Source: Diprion similis
Lineage: Eukaryota > Arthropoda > Insecta > Hymenoptera > Diprionidae
Direction of reading: 5' to 3'
Assembly (NCBI RefSeq): GCF_021155765.1
Contig: NC_060106.1
Span: 17,696,031 to 17,760,030, forward strand
DNA length: 64,000 nt
The notes under the pieces were generated by a model. It had not been told where the DNA came from, made no database searches, and was given only the letters and a program-made list of their open reading frames with translations. Made by a program: the position numbers and the translations under genes. Position 1 is the first letter of the stretch. Each line of letters opens with the position of its first letter. Shown in pieces: positions 24,301-37,576 of this stretch.

Positions 24301-25496
24301 ATTTGGCTGGAATGGGCTATTGTCCTCAAACTGATGCCCTAATTCCATGTCTGAATGCAGTGGAACAGTTGACCCTTTTTGCCCATCTAAGAGGCGTCCC
24401 AAAACAGCAGGTGGAGTCAGAGGTTTGCTCGTGGATCAATAAGCTACGTCAGTATAATTATTTCAATTGATTTCGAATTTGTACGAATACTATTACTAAA
24501 TTATTGAAACGGCTTGTACATTTTAAAATAGTAAAATGAAGTCAGTGGGATTTTTCTACAACGATTTAAGTTAATTAGGCACTTTGAGACTAATTCACAC
24601 ATTCTAATGTACAGAATTGACCAAACATGCGGCAAAACCAAGTGGATATTATAGTGGTGGAAGTAAGCGGCGCTTAAATATTGCAATTGCACTAATTGCA
24701 AACCCTGAACTGGTTTTGTTGGATGAGCCAACGACTGGTGTCGATCCAGCTGCCAGAAGATTAGTGTGGACTGTTCTTAAAAATTGTCAAGCATCTGGCC
24801 AAGCCATCATACTTACGTCCCACAGGTATACATAATGATTTTAGATACGTGTATGAATGGCCTATTAAGAAACACCTCGTACAACAAAACAGGCCATTTC
24901 AGGGTTTTTTCACTTATGATTCTACTGGCCAATAAAATAGTGTGATGAAAAAATCCTCTTTGAACCAAAATCATTCACTTTTAGTATGGCGGAATGCGAA
25001 GCTCTGTGTAATCGTTTAGTGATAATGGTGAAAGGTCGACTATTATGCATCGGTGCTAGTCAGGAGTTGAAAGAACGTTTTGGAGCAGGCTTCAATATCA
25101 CAATCAAACTGGATGCGCAACGAAACGAAGACGATTGCACAAGAATCAAGAAAAAAATAGAAACGGATTTTACCTGTCAATTAATAGATGAGCATCCTGT
25201 AAGAATAATTATTTACTCAGTTTCTATTGAAGATTTTAACGAAAAACAACTTCAAATAATGCATATTGATTTAACTATTTTAGGGATACTTATTCTACCA
25301 CGTGACTGATCCCCAAGCGACTTGGGTGAAGATGTTTGGGACAATGAACGATATCCAATCGGTACACCAATGTGTCGAAGATTTCACTGTATCTACATCT
25401 ACTTTAGAACAACTGTTTATGCAGTTTGCCCGGTCTACAGACTCTACCACGCAAACTCACATACAAGCGGAAACTACAACTGGAAGTTGTGTTTGA
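15351..25496 (+). CDS. ABCA-subfamily full ABC transporter, tandem copy 1 (ABCA3-like)
   Basis: Twenty-four coding exons: 15351-15711, 16105-16409, 17222-17380, 17621-17861, 17986-18153, 18245-18432, 18635-18799, 19063-19171, 19285-19439, 20414-20575, 20692-20763, 20949-21087, 21170-21407, 21472-21652, 21806-22022, 22342-22857, 22929-23057, 23255-23470, 23558-23845, 23966-24210, 24300-24447, 24615-24825, 24985-25198, 25284-25496. They sum to 5040 nt (1679 aa), a normal ABCA length. Order is TMD1-NBD1-TMD2-NBD2. The N-terminus has the family's KN..VRKRH motif before the first membrane helix. NBD1: Walker [10 protein letters not shown] (551-559), signature LSGGQ (652-656), Walker B TIFLDEP (D676). 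NBD2: Walker [10 protein letters not shown] (1381-1389), signature YSGGS (1480-1484), Walker B LVLLDEP (D1504). The protein should be an ATP-driven membrane lipid exporter or translocator; the substrate is unknown. Its Q-loop reads CLQEN where copy 2 has CPQEN. Introns 2 and 9 hold transposon insertions. Confidence 0.92.
16554..17165. mobile_element. PIF/Harbinger-like MITE in intron 2 of ABCA copy 1
   Basis: The left terminus GGGGCCATTCATTACTTACG and the right terminus, read on the - strand as GGGGTCATTCATTAATTACG, are imperfect inverted repeats of about 23 bp. Both sides are flanked by TTA, the 3-bp TWA target duplication typical of PIF/Harbinger elements. The interior (~570 bp) has no transposase frame, so this is a non-autonomous element. 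It ends only 56 bp before exon 3. TIR and TTA flanks are seen; superfamily assignment is inference from terminus and duplication size. Confidence 0.75.
19808..20142 (+). pseudogene. Decayed non-LTR retrotransposon reverse transcriptase fragment in intron 9 of ABCA copy 1
   Basis: Translation gives [13 protein letters not shown], then AYAGDLQ (a damaged [FY]ADD catalytic box), then after a stop and a frame shift near 19978 a second block, [13 protein letters not shown]. These are consecutive blocks of a LINE reverse transcriptase palm domain. The GVPQGS block just upstream is recognisable but broken around 19795-19810. Flanking intron sequence (about 19495-19807 and 20143-20340) may be more of the same insertion, but I could not identify it. 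The clade was not determined. Confidence 0.75.
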
Positions 25497-25516
25497 GGTT
25501 AATCTCACAAGTGTAA

Positions 25517-25522
25517 AATAAA
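25517..25522 (+). promoter_or_regulatory. Poly(A) signal of ABCA copy 1
   Basis: AATAAA lies 20 bp after the stop codon, a short but normal insect 3' UTR spacing. Confidence 0.55.
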
Positions 25523-28002
25523 GATACTATTATTCTGTTATTCGTAGAGGTTAAGTTGATGTTTTATGTACAAATTTTGTAACCAGTTAATTACAATTTC
25601 TTCAGTTGTAAGTTTAACACTGAAGGGCCAATAATTTAAAATTATTATAAGATTTTACAAATGCTAATCTTAATAATGACAACTTATGTAAATATATTTT
25701 TTTTTCAAACTTTGGCATAAACCAGATGGGTAAAACAATATATAGAAGTTAGAATGAAATTATTGACATACAAGAGTCCATGGATAATCCATGGAGAGCT
25801 TTTATAATTCTTGAATAATGTAAGTATAGATGTTTGCATATATTGCAATAAAGAGAAGAAATTGAGCAATAACAAAAAATTCCTACAAACCAAAGCGTAC
25901 TGATGTGTAATATGTTATAACGTCGTGTAATGATTGAATATACTATCATTTCAGCTTATTTCACTTGATTTGAAGTGACTCTGGGACTGCAGGGATTAGG
26001 AGGTTGATTTGGAGGAAAGTATTCAAGGGAATTAACAGTAATCCTTCGAGCATGGACATAACGTGATAGGTGAGTTGTACAAATGCGGTCTCAATTTTTT
26101 CCCCCCAACCTACAGATAGAAATTCTGACCTTGAGGATCCGACACCTCATTCCGAGTAAAGCCAATACAAAAATAAAAGATGGTATGTATACTGAAGATT
26201 AGATTAACAATCTTGATTGATGGATCGTCTGGTAATTCCAGTAGTGAGTTACTCATTGACATATTGAACTTTGGAGCAGAGATATGTTACAAGTGCGAAT
26301 TACTGAAAAATATTTTAATAACTAGCATTTGATGCATCATGATAATAAGCAGAATAATCCCAAGAATTCACGAAACGATTCCCAACCTAATATTCCCATG
26401 GAACATAAAATAAAAATGTGTTTAAACATTGCGTCGACTGCATTTCGATATGTTTCTTCAGCTATAGCTTGACCTTGATTATTTCACCGGCGGCCTTCAC
26501 CCTCATTGAGTTGAAATTGTCATCAGAAACGAGGGTGGCCTGCAATGGCGCATGCTAGGTAAAATTGATAACATAATTAGGCTGACGCCTGTCGCTAGAA
26601 AGGGGTTATATGGTCTATATGCTCTAAGGTTACATGTTACCTCTCTTGTGCTTAGTGTCACGCTTTTTCACCCTCAACTCTTCAGTCATTCGACGTCGCC
26701 GTAGCATTGCAATGCTCGTCAACCCTCGCAAATTGATACAAATTACTGTTTGAAATTGAGGGATGACAACGCAACGCGTGATACCGCGGGGGTGGATCAA
26801 TGTGCCGATATTCTTCAGGGATAAGAACTTTTGGCGCCTCGTAATGGGAGTCAGGTGGATCAGGTATATTGTAGTTCTAAAATTAATAAAAATATTCAAA
26901 ACGATGCCCTTTCGCTTTACGCAAATAACTGTAATGAGTCGATCCTGTAATAATAAAGTTACCGTTACACCGAATTGTCCGCAAATTTTTCCTCTGACGT
27001 TATAATGCGAATCTTGCAATTTCACCCACCCTTTTTCAAATGTCTATTTTTATTGCCAGATACACGTCTTATGTAAACGTTTCGATTATGCCTATACCTA
27101 TCAAACTTCTTCAAGTGAAAATTCGATGTAATTGATGCATTGTAACTATCAACTCCTGGATCTACGAATTTCTTATCATTTAATCGATAATTTAGTTCTG
27201 AATCATAAATTTCCTGATAAGCATTAGCACGAGCATTGTGATATCATGTTACAAAGCTTATGTTGGATTGAGTTCTACGTCGTGTAATCCCTTGTGAAAT
27301 AATAAGTTTTTATGAGAACCTAACATCAGCTCTGGAAGTTGTCATTACACATTCTACAATTTTATTTTTTTCATTGCCTTCTCTAATTATTTAATTATGT
27401 AGTGTGCAGCAAGTTTAACCTTTAAAGGGCTGGCCTGGCTCCATTTGGAGATAGCAGTTAACTCGAAAACTCCGCAGGACGTGCTGCCATATCTTATCAG
27501 TAATTCGACAAAGCAGACATCAATCTTAAAATCTGTTGGAAGTGTCAGCAAGACGCTGACCATGTGGCAGTTGAATGTGCAGTGTACTTTAGTGCGGGAG
27601 TGTATACATTCACACGAAACAAACGAGTGTAGACGACATTAATTATTTGAATTCATTTCCTGCAATAATACCGTGCACAAGATTTTTGCGTCACTGATTT
27701 ATTTTCCGTATAGGCAGCGTAGTCATTCATTTGTTGTCACCACTTTAGTTTCTAATAAATTATTAATCCAGCCTTGTAAAGCTTTGCTAGAAGTTATCAA
27801 TAGTCATGAATTATTTATAACATGCTTTGTGCCCATAAACTGAGTAATTGAAAGAACAATTCTTTGCACGTATGTATAAGTAGTTGCGGATGACGAATTT
27901 CATTGTTTATATCCTTAGTGTTAAATTGTTCATGCGATACTTCAAGTTACTTGTTTAATCTTTTTCAGTACAACATTATTTTACAAATATATTTATACCA
28001 AG
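25523..28002. other. Spacer between the two ABCA genes
   Basis: No gene recognised. A 131-codon open frame on the - strand (26630-27025) and its + strand counterpart show no domain, membrane pattern or splice support. TTTTTCAG at 27961-27968 is a plausible acceptor that would give a short 5' UTR segment directly before the ATG of copy 2. Its upstream exon and the promoter were not identified. Confidence 0.45.
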
Positions 28003-31000
28003 ATGGGGGATGGATGGCGAATCATGTACCTCTTACTACACAAAAACTTGATAATACGTAAACGACACTGGATTGGAACCATCGCTGAAATTGTAACACC
28101 AGCTTGCATTATTGCAATCATCATGGCCCTCAGGACACTCATACCTAGTGGAACTACCGTTGTCAGTAATAGCACGATATACCCAGTACTGAACAGAACT
28201 CATTTGGAAAATAATTTTATCCCGGATCTACTTCGCATCTTTTATTTACCCCAAAATGATTTCACCACCAGTTTAATGGAGAATGCTACAGAATGCCTTG
28301 GAATAGCAAGTAGTCGTAAGTATAAGTCTACTTTAAGATGCAAAATATACAATTGTCAAGTTTTCAAAACTTGGAGGCTATGAATTAAATTGTATTAGCG
28401 CTGCAAATCTTTAAGTAGAGTTGAAATTGTTCAGGTCGATCAGAAAGTTTCTATAAGTGATTCAAGCAAACTATTGCTGAAATTTACTTTTTATATTTTT
28501 CCAGAACTCTACGGTTTTGATACGGAATCTACTATGTTGGAGAATTATGAAGCACAACAAGCACAGGATTTGACAATCTCAGTCCTGGTGGTTGTCTTTG
28601 AAGGGAATGTCGGGGACACTGTGCAGAATTTAGTATACACCATGAAAACTTCGCGTTCACTTAAAAGCTCATTAGTTGATTCTGATTACGGAATGCCTAG
28701 TACTGTAGCTGATACTCTAATAGACGAAATTCCATTTGTAGCATTACAAATGTGTGTCGATGATTCGTTTATTAGTCGAGCCGCTCCTGCCTATACCGAG
28801 CAGATGCCAACGGTATGTTGATCAATCATATTGAGGAGTTACTTTGAGTCAAAATAACTCCGAAACTCTTGAATGTCGACCTAGCTTCTCATCGTACTCA
28901 TATTTTTATTTTTCATGTCAAATGTCATTTCATCTATTTCGATTGAGGTGACTAAACCATTAAAATCATCATTAACAAAAGTGAGTATGTTTGTTACAGA
29001 TGCATCAGTATTAATCTGCAAAGCGCTGTATTGATTTCAAAATTCATACATTGAAATGAGGTAGTTGATAATATCGTTTTATTAGTTTCACTCGTGCATA
29101 ATTCTCAACCAATATTATTTTTCGTCAATAAAGTTATGCTTGTAGATTAAAACTCTTGCTAAGAATTTAAATTCATAAATGTTCATAATATAATATATGT
29201 ATAAAATCTACATATTTTTATGTGAACGAGCAACAATCACAGTGACACTAACATGTTTTCGATGTTCATTATGGTATTTCAATCGAACCTTTTTTACAGA
29301 GAAGTCTACAAAAAATGCCATATCCCCCATATGAATCTGCAGATTTAAGTGAACTTTTTTTTCGTGATACCATTGGCACGTGGGCAGCGATTATGTTCAT
29401 TGTAACATTATACTTGGTACCATCTTACATAACTACAGAGAAAGATACAGGAGTGACCGTGAGTAGTGCCATCGATTTTAGGATAGAAGGATAGTTATAA
29501 ATATTGACACCTAGTTTGAAGAGTCCCACAGATTTTACGAGCACTACTAGTTCTGTGAAATATGTATTTATTAAAAACTTAGACACTTCACATGGATAAA
29601 TTAAATCACATGGATTAAAATTATAATGCTTACATGTCCGCGAGTAATAAAAGTGAACTGCATGTGTTGATTAGCAGTAATTGATTGATTTGTCAACTTG
29701 TACAAAGTAGATGCTCATTGTTTAATGAACAATAATGTATAAATGGTACTACTGCTTTTCGCACTACCTTCAGATGATTAGTCACAGGGATTAGAAATTT
29801 GTGGTGTATCTAATCAATTTCTTGATAGTAAGAGAATAGTGATATTTCATTTGATGATTTCTGGTATTCCTGACATCACTACACATTTTTTACTTTTTAG
29901 GCCCTGCTGAAGATGAACGGTGTGAAATCTTATCAAAATTTTTTGAGCTGGTTAATCATTGGCATCGTGTTGGGCACTGTAACTGTTCTTTTAATTACGA
30001 TAGTTGTCAAAGTGTATTTCACATCCAGTCAGCTACCGTTTTACTACTATAGCAATGGCTTCATATTTTGGATGGCAATTTTGATCAACTTCATTCACAC
30101 ATATGCTTTCTGTTTGCACGTAGCTTCTTACTTCACCAAAGGTGAGTATGTCCAGATTTGATTTACGACTGTGTTTTATTTATTTTGAACACATTATTCA
30201 ATACATATGTTTTATTCGCCTCAAGAAATTCTGCAAACACGCCTTTGTCATGCGAAATTTGTCTTTTAAGAGAATGTGCATAAAATTTCACTTATCAGGC
30301 AAAATATTGAGTAAAAATTTTCAATATTTCATCATTTGATTTGTATCCAGCTCGGGACACCTCTTGTTATTATTTTCAACTTCCAAGTTAAATCAATTAT
30401 GTCCTCAACTGCCGCATATTTAATTTTAGAATGAAAATGAAATGCCTATTCCAATTCCATATTCTAGCTCGAATTGCTCAAGCAACAATGATGCTGATAG
30501 TGTTTGTCGTACTACAAATTGTCAACCAACTTGAAACCAATGAGCTGTATAGCGCTCTCCCGTATCTTGGATTCCTATTTCCAACTGCAGCTGCAATGAG
30601 AATATTCGACGAATTCAATAGCTATGACAATTTATGTGAGCTGTGAGCCTTTATTTACTAATTTGTTATTTATCTAACCTAACATAGTGCTATTTCATTT
30701 TAAGTCAAACAATGAATATATTCTTATTTCACTTCAAACCCACATTTTTCACTGTTATAGTAACTGGAGTACAGTGGAATAATTTATTTTTAACGGAACA
30801 TGAAGTACTTGGATTCGACGGAACTCTCGGCTTCATAATGATCTTTAGCATTTTTGCTACTATTTTCCACTTTCTCATTGCTCTGTATCTCGATGCTGTT
30901 TTACCTGGCAAATATGGTGTAGGAAAATCACCGTTCTTTTTTCTCAAGGTCTAGTACTTTAACAATACGCTAAACTATAGAATGTCGATACCAATTTTAT

Positions 31001-34000
31001 CGGCTTCCACTGACATAAAAATATCTCATACCTTGGTATAAGGATAGTACTTATGCCATTTGATTCTCAACTACATTGATTCTAGTAGTTGTTTGTGTAA
31101 CCCAGAATCTAAATCATTATGGTTCAATAGGCGTTCAAGAAGAATAAGGTCAACAATGGCAACAGTAATGACGGAGTGATGAATGGAGCTTCTAATGGGC
31201 AGTCTAAAGTATTGGAACATGTGGCTGAAGGTGCTTTAACACCCGGAATACAGATACGAAATTTGGAAAAAACTTACAACATTGGATACTTAAAACCACA
31301 GGTTCGTCTCATACAATTCGTGTGTTCAAATACCACACAACATGAAAGCAGCAGGAAGAAACTGCAGTCTTTCATGCAATGTCTAAACTTTGTCATGCTT
31401 GTATTTATAAAAATAATTGTTCTATCCAATCTGTGTAAATAATGAGATATCGGTAAATGAGAATATCTATGCTGCTTAGACAGTCAAAGCGGTTCGTGGA
31501 ATCAGTCTTGATTTTTACAAAGGGCAAATAACTGCTTTACTGGGACACAATGGGGCTGGCAAGACTACAACAATGTCAATCCTGACAGGTAAGTTCTGGA
31601 TCCAACGCTCACTGGAAATTTGTATGACTTTAATCGCGTTCTTCTGTGAGATGTACCTTCAAATTTTTTTTGTATTAAGGTTTGACTTCACCCACATCAG
31701 GAACAGTATTGGTCAATGGCAAAAATATAAATAGTGATATGCAAGCAATTAGAGATGACTTGGGCATGTGTCCACAAGAGAACATGTTATTCTCAGATCT
31801 GACTGTACTTGAACAACTGCAGTTATTTGGTTTGGTAAGTGATTTTATAATTGGCCTTCACATTGTCTCTGATGTATAATTTTATAGTACTGTTGTAATT
31901 GAAACCAGTTTTAGAGGAATTGAAAAAAATTTAAGGAAAGCGACAAATTTCATAAAGAATAGTTTGCTGTGTGTTGATAACAAATTATTTACTCCTTATA
32001 CAGTTGAAACAGAGGACGAAAACAAGGGATGAGGTCATACGGGATGTAGATGAATTACTACTCAAGCTGAAAATAAGTGAAAAGCGAAATGCACTCCCGA
32101 AGCATCTCTCGGGGGGTCAAAAAAGAAGAGTGTGTTTAGGGATGGCACTGGTTGGCAACGCATCGGTGAGTAACAAACTACAATGTTCAAAGATACATCG
32201 TAATACTATACACCTCCAGAATTGCAAATATCCTAATCTCAAATCAACTTGAAACTTTGGACACTAAGTAAAGTACAAATCAAGGTTTTCAGCAGACATG
32301 ATTCGACTTTCAACTATCTGTGATTTCCAGACCTTGATCTTAGATGAGCCAACCTCAGGTATGGATCCAGAAACAAGTAGAGTGACATGGGAGATCATAT
32401 TGGTGAGTCTATGATAATCAGTACTACTGGAATCAATTCACTTTCGTGATTGTTCCAGTTTGAATAAATTACCGTATTTGCGTAAATCATTGCAAATTAT
32501 GTAAATGATGTTATGGTACTATGACTTAAAAACTTTTCACTGTCAATTTAATTAGAAATTCCGAAAGCAGAAGACTATCATAATTACAACCCACAGTATG
32601 GAGGAAGCGGATGTTCTTGGAGATCGAATTGCAATTATGCATAATGGGAATATGAAATGTTATGGCACTTCAATGTTCCTTAAGAAATTCTATGGTGATT
32701 GTGTACTTTCTCTTTTTTTAACCAACACTGTCCAGCTTCTGACATCAAAGTTTTGATTATGCAATTGAAATAATACAGGTAAAAACTATCACGAAGTTAC
32801 TCTTTCGATAGAGTCATGGTATGATCAAGGAAAAATTCAAGCCATAGTTGGGACTGATGCAAAGATAGATACAAGTACTTATGGGAGAATAGTCATAAGC
32901 ATTCCAATGTCTGAATCCTTGCCAGAGACCTTAGACAAAATAGAACTGATGAAAGCAGAGCTTGGTATTTCTGGAGTTAGTGTGTCCATGATTACTCTAG
33001 AACAGGTGTTTTTGAAGTATGTAATACGATTAAATATATATTGTCCTGACATATGCAAATATAGTTTACTTTTGATTGCCAATTGTCACTTACTTGGTAT
33101 GTTGGTGATACTTGGTAAGGTAATATTACGTCTTAAAGGGCTGCTGAGGAAGAAGATGAAAAAGAAAAAGAGATAGAAGAAAATAAAGAAGAAATTATCG
33201 TACCTGCAGGTGATGCAGACGAAAAAGAACCTGGTTGTCAACCAAATGTTAAATTGACAGGACTGCCACTTAAGAAACAAATTTTCTGGGCGTTGATAGC
33301 AAAGAAAGCTTTTTATGCTAAGAATAATCGAGGGATATTACTCGGAATAGTGTGTATTAAATGAATTCATTGTCGAGTGAAACATACTTGTAATTGCAGT
33401 AGTTATTTTGTACAAACTGTTAACGCTACATAAATTTTACTACAAATAATGATTTTACAGGTCTTTGGAACTTTGATAGCAGTAATATTAATGCCGATTT
33501 TTGCTATGAAAGTGACCAGCAGCACAAATTACCGACCGCTCAGTCTTAGTATCTATCCGAATTCAGAGGCTTTGATATATAACGAAGATGAAAATCTGGC
33601 AAATACATATGCATCGATTATCGAAGGCCAGGGGGGTACAGCAACTTTATTAGGATCTGAAGTTAATATACTCGATGGTTAGTTGATATACTATTCTTCA
33701 GATACAATAATGAGACTCTGATTTCATCATAAATACGGGTATAAATTACTTGCGCTCAGTTTATCCACCTTTCTCAGTTATCAGTTAATGAAGCAGTGAT
33801 GTTACCTTTCAGCACTACTGGAGAAAGCTGCAGCAGGCATTGTATATTACAGGAACAATATAGTTGTCTCTGCAGAATTTGATTCAACCGCTGGGACTAT
33901 TACTGCAAATGGTCTTTATTCTGGCAGTGCGACATTGAGCGCACCAATAAGTGTCAATGTAATCTCAAATTCACTTTTAAAAACGTTCGCAAGTGATGCA

Positions 34001-36890
34001 TACTCGATCACAGCAAATATTGAAAACTTGCCAAAATCGTTGGTGGACTATCTATATGACGAATTTACAATAAAGTCGGATAATCTGTTGCAAATGATGT
34101 TGTTTATCAGCGTTTTTTTTATCGCTGTTGGGTTGTTTGTCGTTAATCCACTGATGGAAGCTACTACTTCTGTTAAACAACTTCAACAAATGACGGGAGT
34201 CTCGTCCATGTTGTACTGGGGAACTATGTTCATTTTTGATTATGGAATTTATATCATAACGACGATTGTCACAGTGCTAGGATTTGTGATAATGGATATC
34301 ATTTTTCAATCGAAAACATATTATAGTGTAGAAATTGGTATGTTACATTAATTAGATTTGAAATTTTTCTCTCAAACGATGATTGTCTTTTTGCGAAATG
34401 ATAAAATGTGATTGATGTTCCAGGAATTCTCTCATTGCTATTACTTCTTTTCGGTATCAATCTCCTACTGCTGGCATACTTATTTAGTTTCACACAAAAA
34501 CCGCTCTACGTAGTACTTTTAATTCTCTGTCTTGCAAATATCATAATTGGTGAGTTAAATTTTTGGTACAGTGATTTATGTTCGCGAATCTGTTTGCAGT
34601 AGATAATTGTTACATTTTGTTGCTTCTGATTTTTACAGCGGAAATTCAGGTTTTTATAAATTTGGCATTGGAATACATGGAGTCATACGGTGTGGGTTTT
34701 TTATTTCAACGAAGACTATTTTCGTTGTTACCCCATGTCAGCTTCACTTTTGGATTCTCGAAATTCTTGGACGTAGCGGCTAATAATGCCAGATGCCGCG
34801 GATTGCCAAACAGCTTTGATCAAATAGCCTGTCTCCTTCAAGATCCCTGCTGCAGTAAGTATTGATTATTCAGTTGAGTGATTATAATGCTAGAAGGATA
34901 ATTGTTCACTCGTAAATTCGGACGTTATCTTTCAGTGTCTGTATATACAATATCTACTATTTTTCAGATTTAGGTTGCGCAGACGGAAAGTGTAATGCCA
35001 GAGTTCCATATTTTGGTGACTTTACTGAAGATGCTGGATTAGAAGAGTTTGTATTGTATCTGGCTTTGACACCAATTGGCTTTCTGATGATTTTATTTTT
35101 ACTCGAACACCGAGTATTTGGAAAGTTGATATCTAAGTTGAAATCTTCTGAAACAGTAGGTTCAAGTGATACCGAAACTATCGATAGCGATGTTGCAAAT
35201 GAAAAGCGAATTGTACAGCAAGCGATTAATCAGCGTAGGTGGAATCATTTCATTCGCTCAACAGAGTTACATAAGTCGAGAAATACTATCAGCTAACTTA
35301 TTAGTATTGTAGTAAACACAGTTTTCATATTTAACAATAACTGTATCAGGTGAACACGATTCAAGTTTTGAAGACGAAAATGTTTTCTTGGCTTACGAGT
35401 TGAGTAAACGTTATGGAAAACTTCAAGCAGTGAAAGAAGTCAATTTTAGAGTGATGAAAAATGAATGCTTCGGTTTGTTGGGTGTTAACGGAGCTGGAAA
35501 AAGTACTACGTTTCGAATGCTAGTTGGCGAAGATGTACCCACAAGTGGTATTCTTGTTCGTGGTCGTAACAATATTAAATTCAATCGTAAGCAGGTAAAG
35601 ATTAGAATGACTGTTCTCGTTTCGTCCAAAGTGAGAAAAATTCTGAATGACATGAATCATGACAAAAAAAATAATGGACAATTGCAATTCCTAATTTTAG
35701 TACTTAGCAGGAATTGGATATTGCCCTCAAATTAACGCTCTGATTCCATCTTTTAATGCCTACGAACATCTATCACTTTTCGCCCGCTTAAGAGGCGTGC
35801 CAAAGGCTGAGGTCGAGTCAGAAGTTCAACTATGGATCGACAAGTTGCGTGAGTGGAACTTGTATTTTCATGTAGATGTTTTCGCGTACATTCAGCAAAA
35901 TATTTGTAAAATTCTTAGGCTTTCATGAATTTGAAAACTTTGGAGAAAATGAATGCGAAAAACGTGTATCAGCTTGTATTCTAGTATTATACCGGATAAA
36001 AAGAAGACATTTCTTACTCGTGAAACATTACTTCATCCTTAGTTGTACTGTCATTAACATAATACATTGTATTGGTATCTGTTATAAAAATAGAATACTT
36101 ATAGGATTGAACAAGCATGCTAAAAATATGAGCAAAACCTACAGTGGAGGTAATAAGAGACGGTTGAATATTGCAATGGCGTTAATTGCGAATCCGGATA
36201 TGGTGTTGCTGGATGAACCAACAGCAGGTGTAGATCCAGGAGCGAGAAGGTCGTTGTGGGGCGTTCTTCAGAGTTGTCAAAACTCCGGACAGGCTATTAT
36301 ATTAACTTCGCATAGGTATTTTAATTAACATTTTACTCTAAGTGTGATTTTAGTTCTTATGGATAATTGAAAAATTTTTTCAGCATGGAGGAATGCGAAG
36401 CTTTATGTAACCGATTACTAATCATGGTTCAAGGCCAATTAGTTTGTGTTGGGGCTAGTCAGCAGTTGAAACAGCGTTACGGAGCTGGTTACGATATAAG
36501 CATTAAATTAAACCCGGAAAGATCGGAAGAGGAGCACGCAAAGATTAAAGGAAAAATACAATCCTCTCTTACGTGCGAATTACGAGACGAACATCCGGTA
36601 AGTATCGCATTTCACTGTCTTATTACCAGAGTGCTCATAATCTTAAAGCGATTACTGAAACGATGTGTAATATTTTACAGGGATATCTATTCTATCATAT
36701 ACTTGATACCCGAACAAGCTGGGTAAAGATGTTTGGAATAATGAACACATTGAAGTCACAGCACAGCTGTATCGAAGATTTCACTGTATCCTCGTCGACA
36801 TTAGAACAATTATTTATACAATTTGCTAGATCTGCTTCAGGATCTACGTCTGTACCTAATGGAGCAACGAACGTTTTAACCAACGTATAA
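28003..36890 (+). CDS. ABCA-subfamily full ABC transporter, tandem copy 2 (ABCA3-like)
   Basis: Twenty-four coding exons: 28003-28315, 28505-28812, 29300-29458, 29901-30141, 30468-30635, 30761-30948, 31131-31301, 31480-31588, 31680-31834, 32004-32165, 32331-32402, 32556-32694, 32779-33016, 33139-33349, 33461-33677, 33813-34337, 34424-34549, 34639-34854, 34968-35234, 35350-35594, 35701-35848, 36105-36315, 36384-36597, 36681-36890. They sum to 5013 nt (1670 aa). NBD1 has Walker [10 protein letters not shown] (538-546), signature LSGGQ (639-643) and Walker B D663. NBD2 has Walker [10 protein letters not shown] (1373-1381), the usual ABCA signature YSGGN (1472-1476) and Walker B D1496. Sixteen exons have exactly the same length as in copy 1 and the rest differ by multiples of 3, so the pair arose by tandem duplication. 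The linker before TMD2 (exon 14) is longer than in copy 1 and strongly charged ([16 protein letters not shown]). All motifs for ATP hydrolysis are intact; the lipid-type substrate is inferred from the subfamily. Confidence 0.93.
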
Positions 36891-37576
36891 TGCAGTATCG
36901 TGAATAAGTACAAACTCAGTATTATACTAAACTTTGAACTCTATACTTTTTATTCAAAGTACAGATGCACCGTAACTTATTAACGTGACATATTCAATCT
37001 ATAAAATACTACAGCTGTCACAAAACTTGAGGCAGACTAGTCACAAACTGCCGAGTCTAACTGGTATATGTAATTAATTACATAATAAGAAATCAATTGA
37101 GGTAGTTTACAACGTCAGAATTATATTTAATTCGAATGAAGTGTACAATACGCGTTAAAATGATTGATTAAAAATTAAACAAACATCCCAAAATTTTTGT
37201 GATTTCTGTTCCGTTATTTACGAAACGTGTGATTAATTCATCGTAAATATAAGCAGTAAAAAAATACTGGATAACGTAATTGGACTCAAAGAAGTATAGT
37301 TCAATTATGCGCAGTGGAATTTTTTAAGTGTGCCTGTTTATATGTATATAGGTAAATCTCGAGGTAAGTCTCAGTAACTCGTGTTTTATACGACCGCAAT
37401 TATAGCTTATCGGCAAACATTATAATCGAATTATTTTCGGTGATTGTGCGTTTTACTACAATCCGGCGAGCGCCTGCAATTTAAAGGTATAACAATTCGG
37501 CATGAACTACTGTTTTTGCATTTCACGATTAGTCCGGATGATACAGTTAGTATAACGTTGACAGTGTCCAAAAATT
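36891..37576. other. Spacer between ABCA copy 2 and first protease
   Basis: AT-rich with no gene. The upstream part should contain the ABCA 3' UTR, although no consensus AATAAA lies close to the stop. The downstream part should contain the protease promoter; TATGTATATAGG near 37341 is a weak TATA candidate but lies far from the ATG. Confidence 0.4.

Noticed and set aside
26630-27025. 131-codon open frame on the - strand between the ABCA genes
   Set aside because: No domain, unusual Arg/Ile/Thr-rich composition, and no splice or promoter context.
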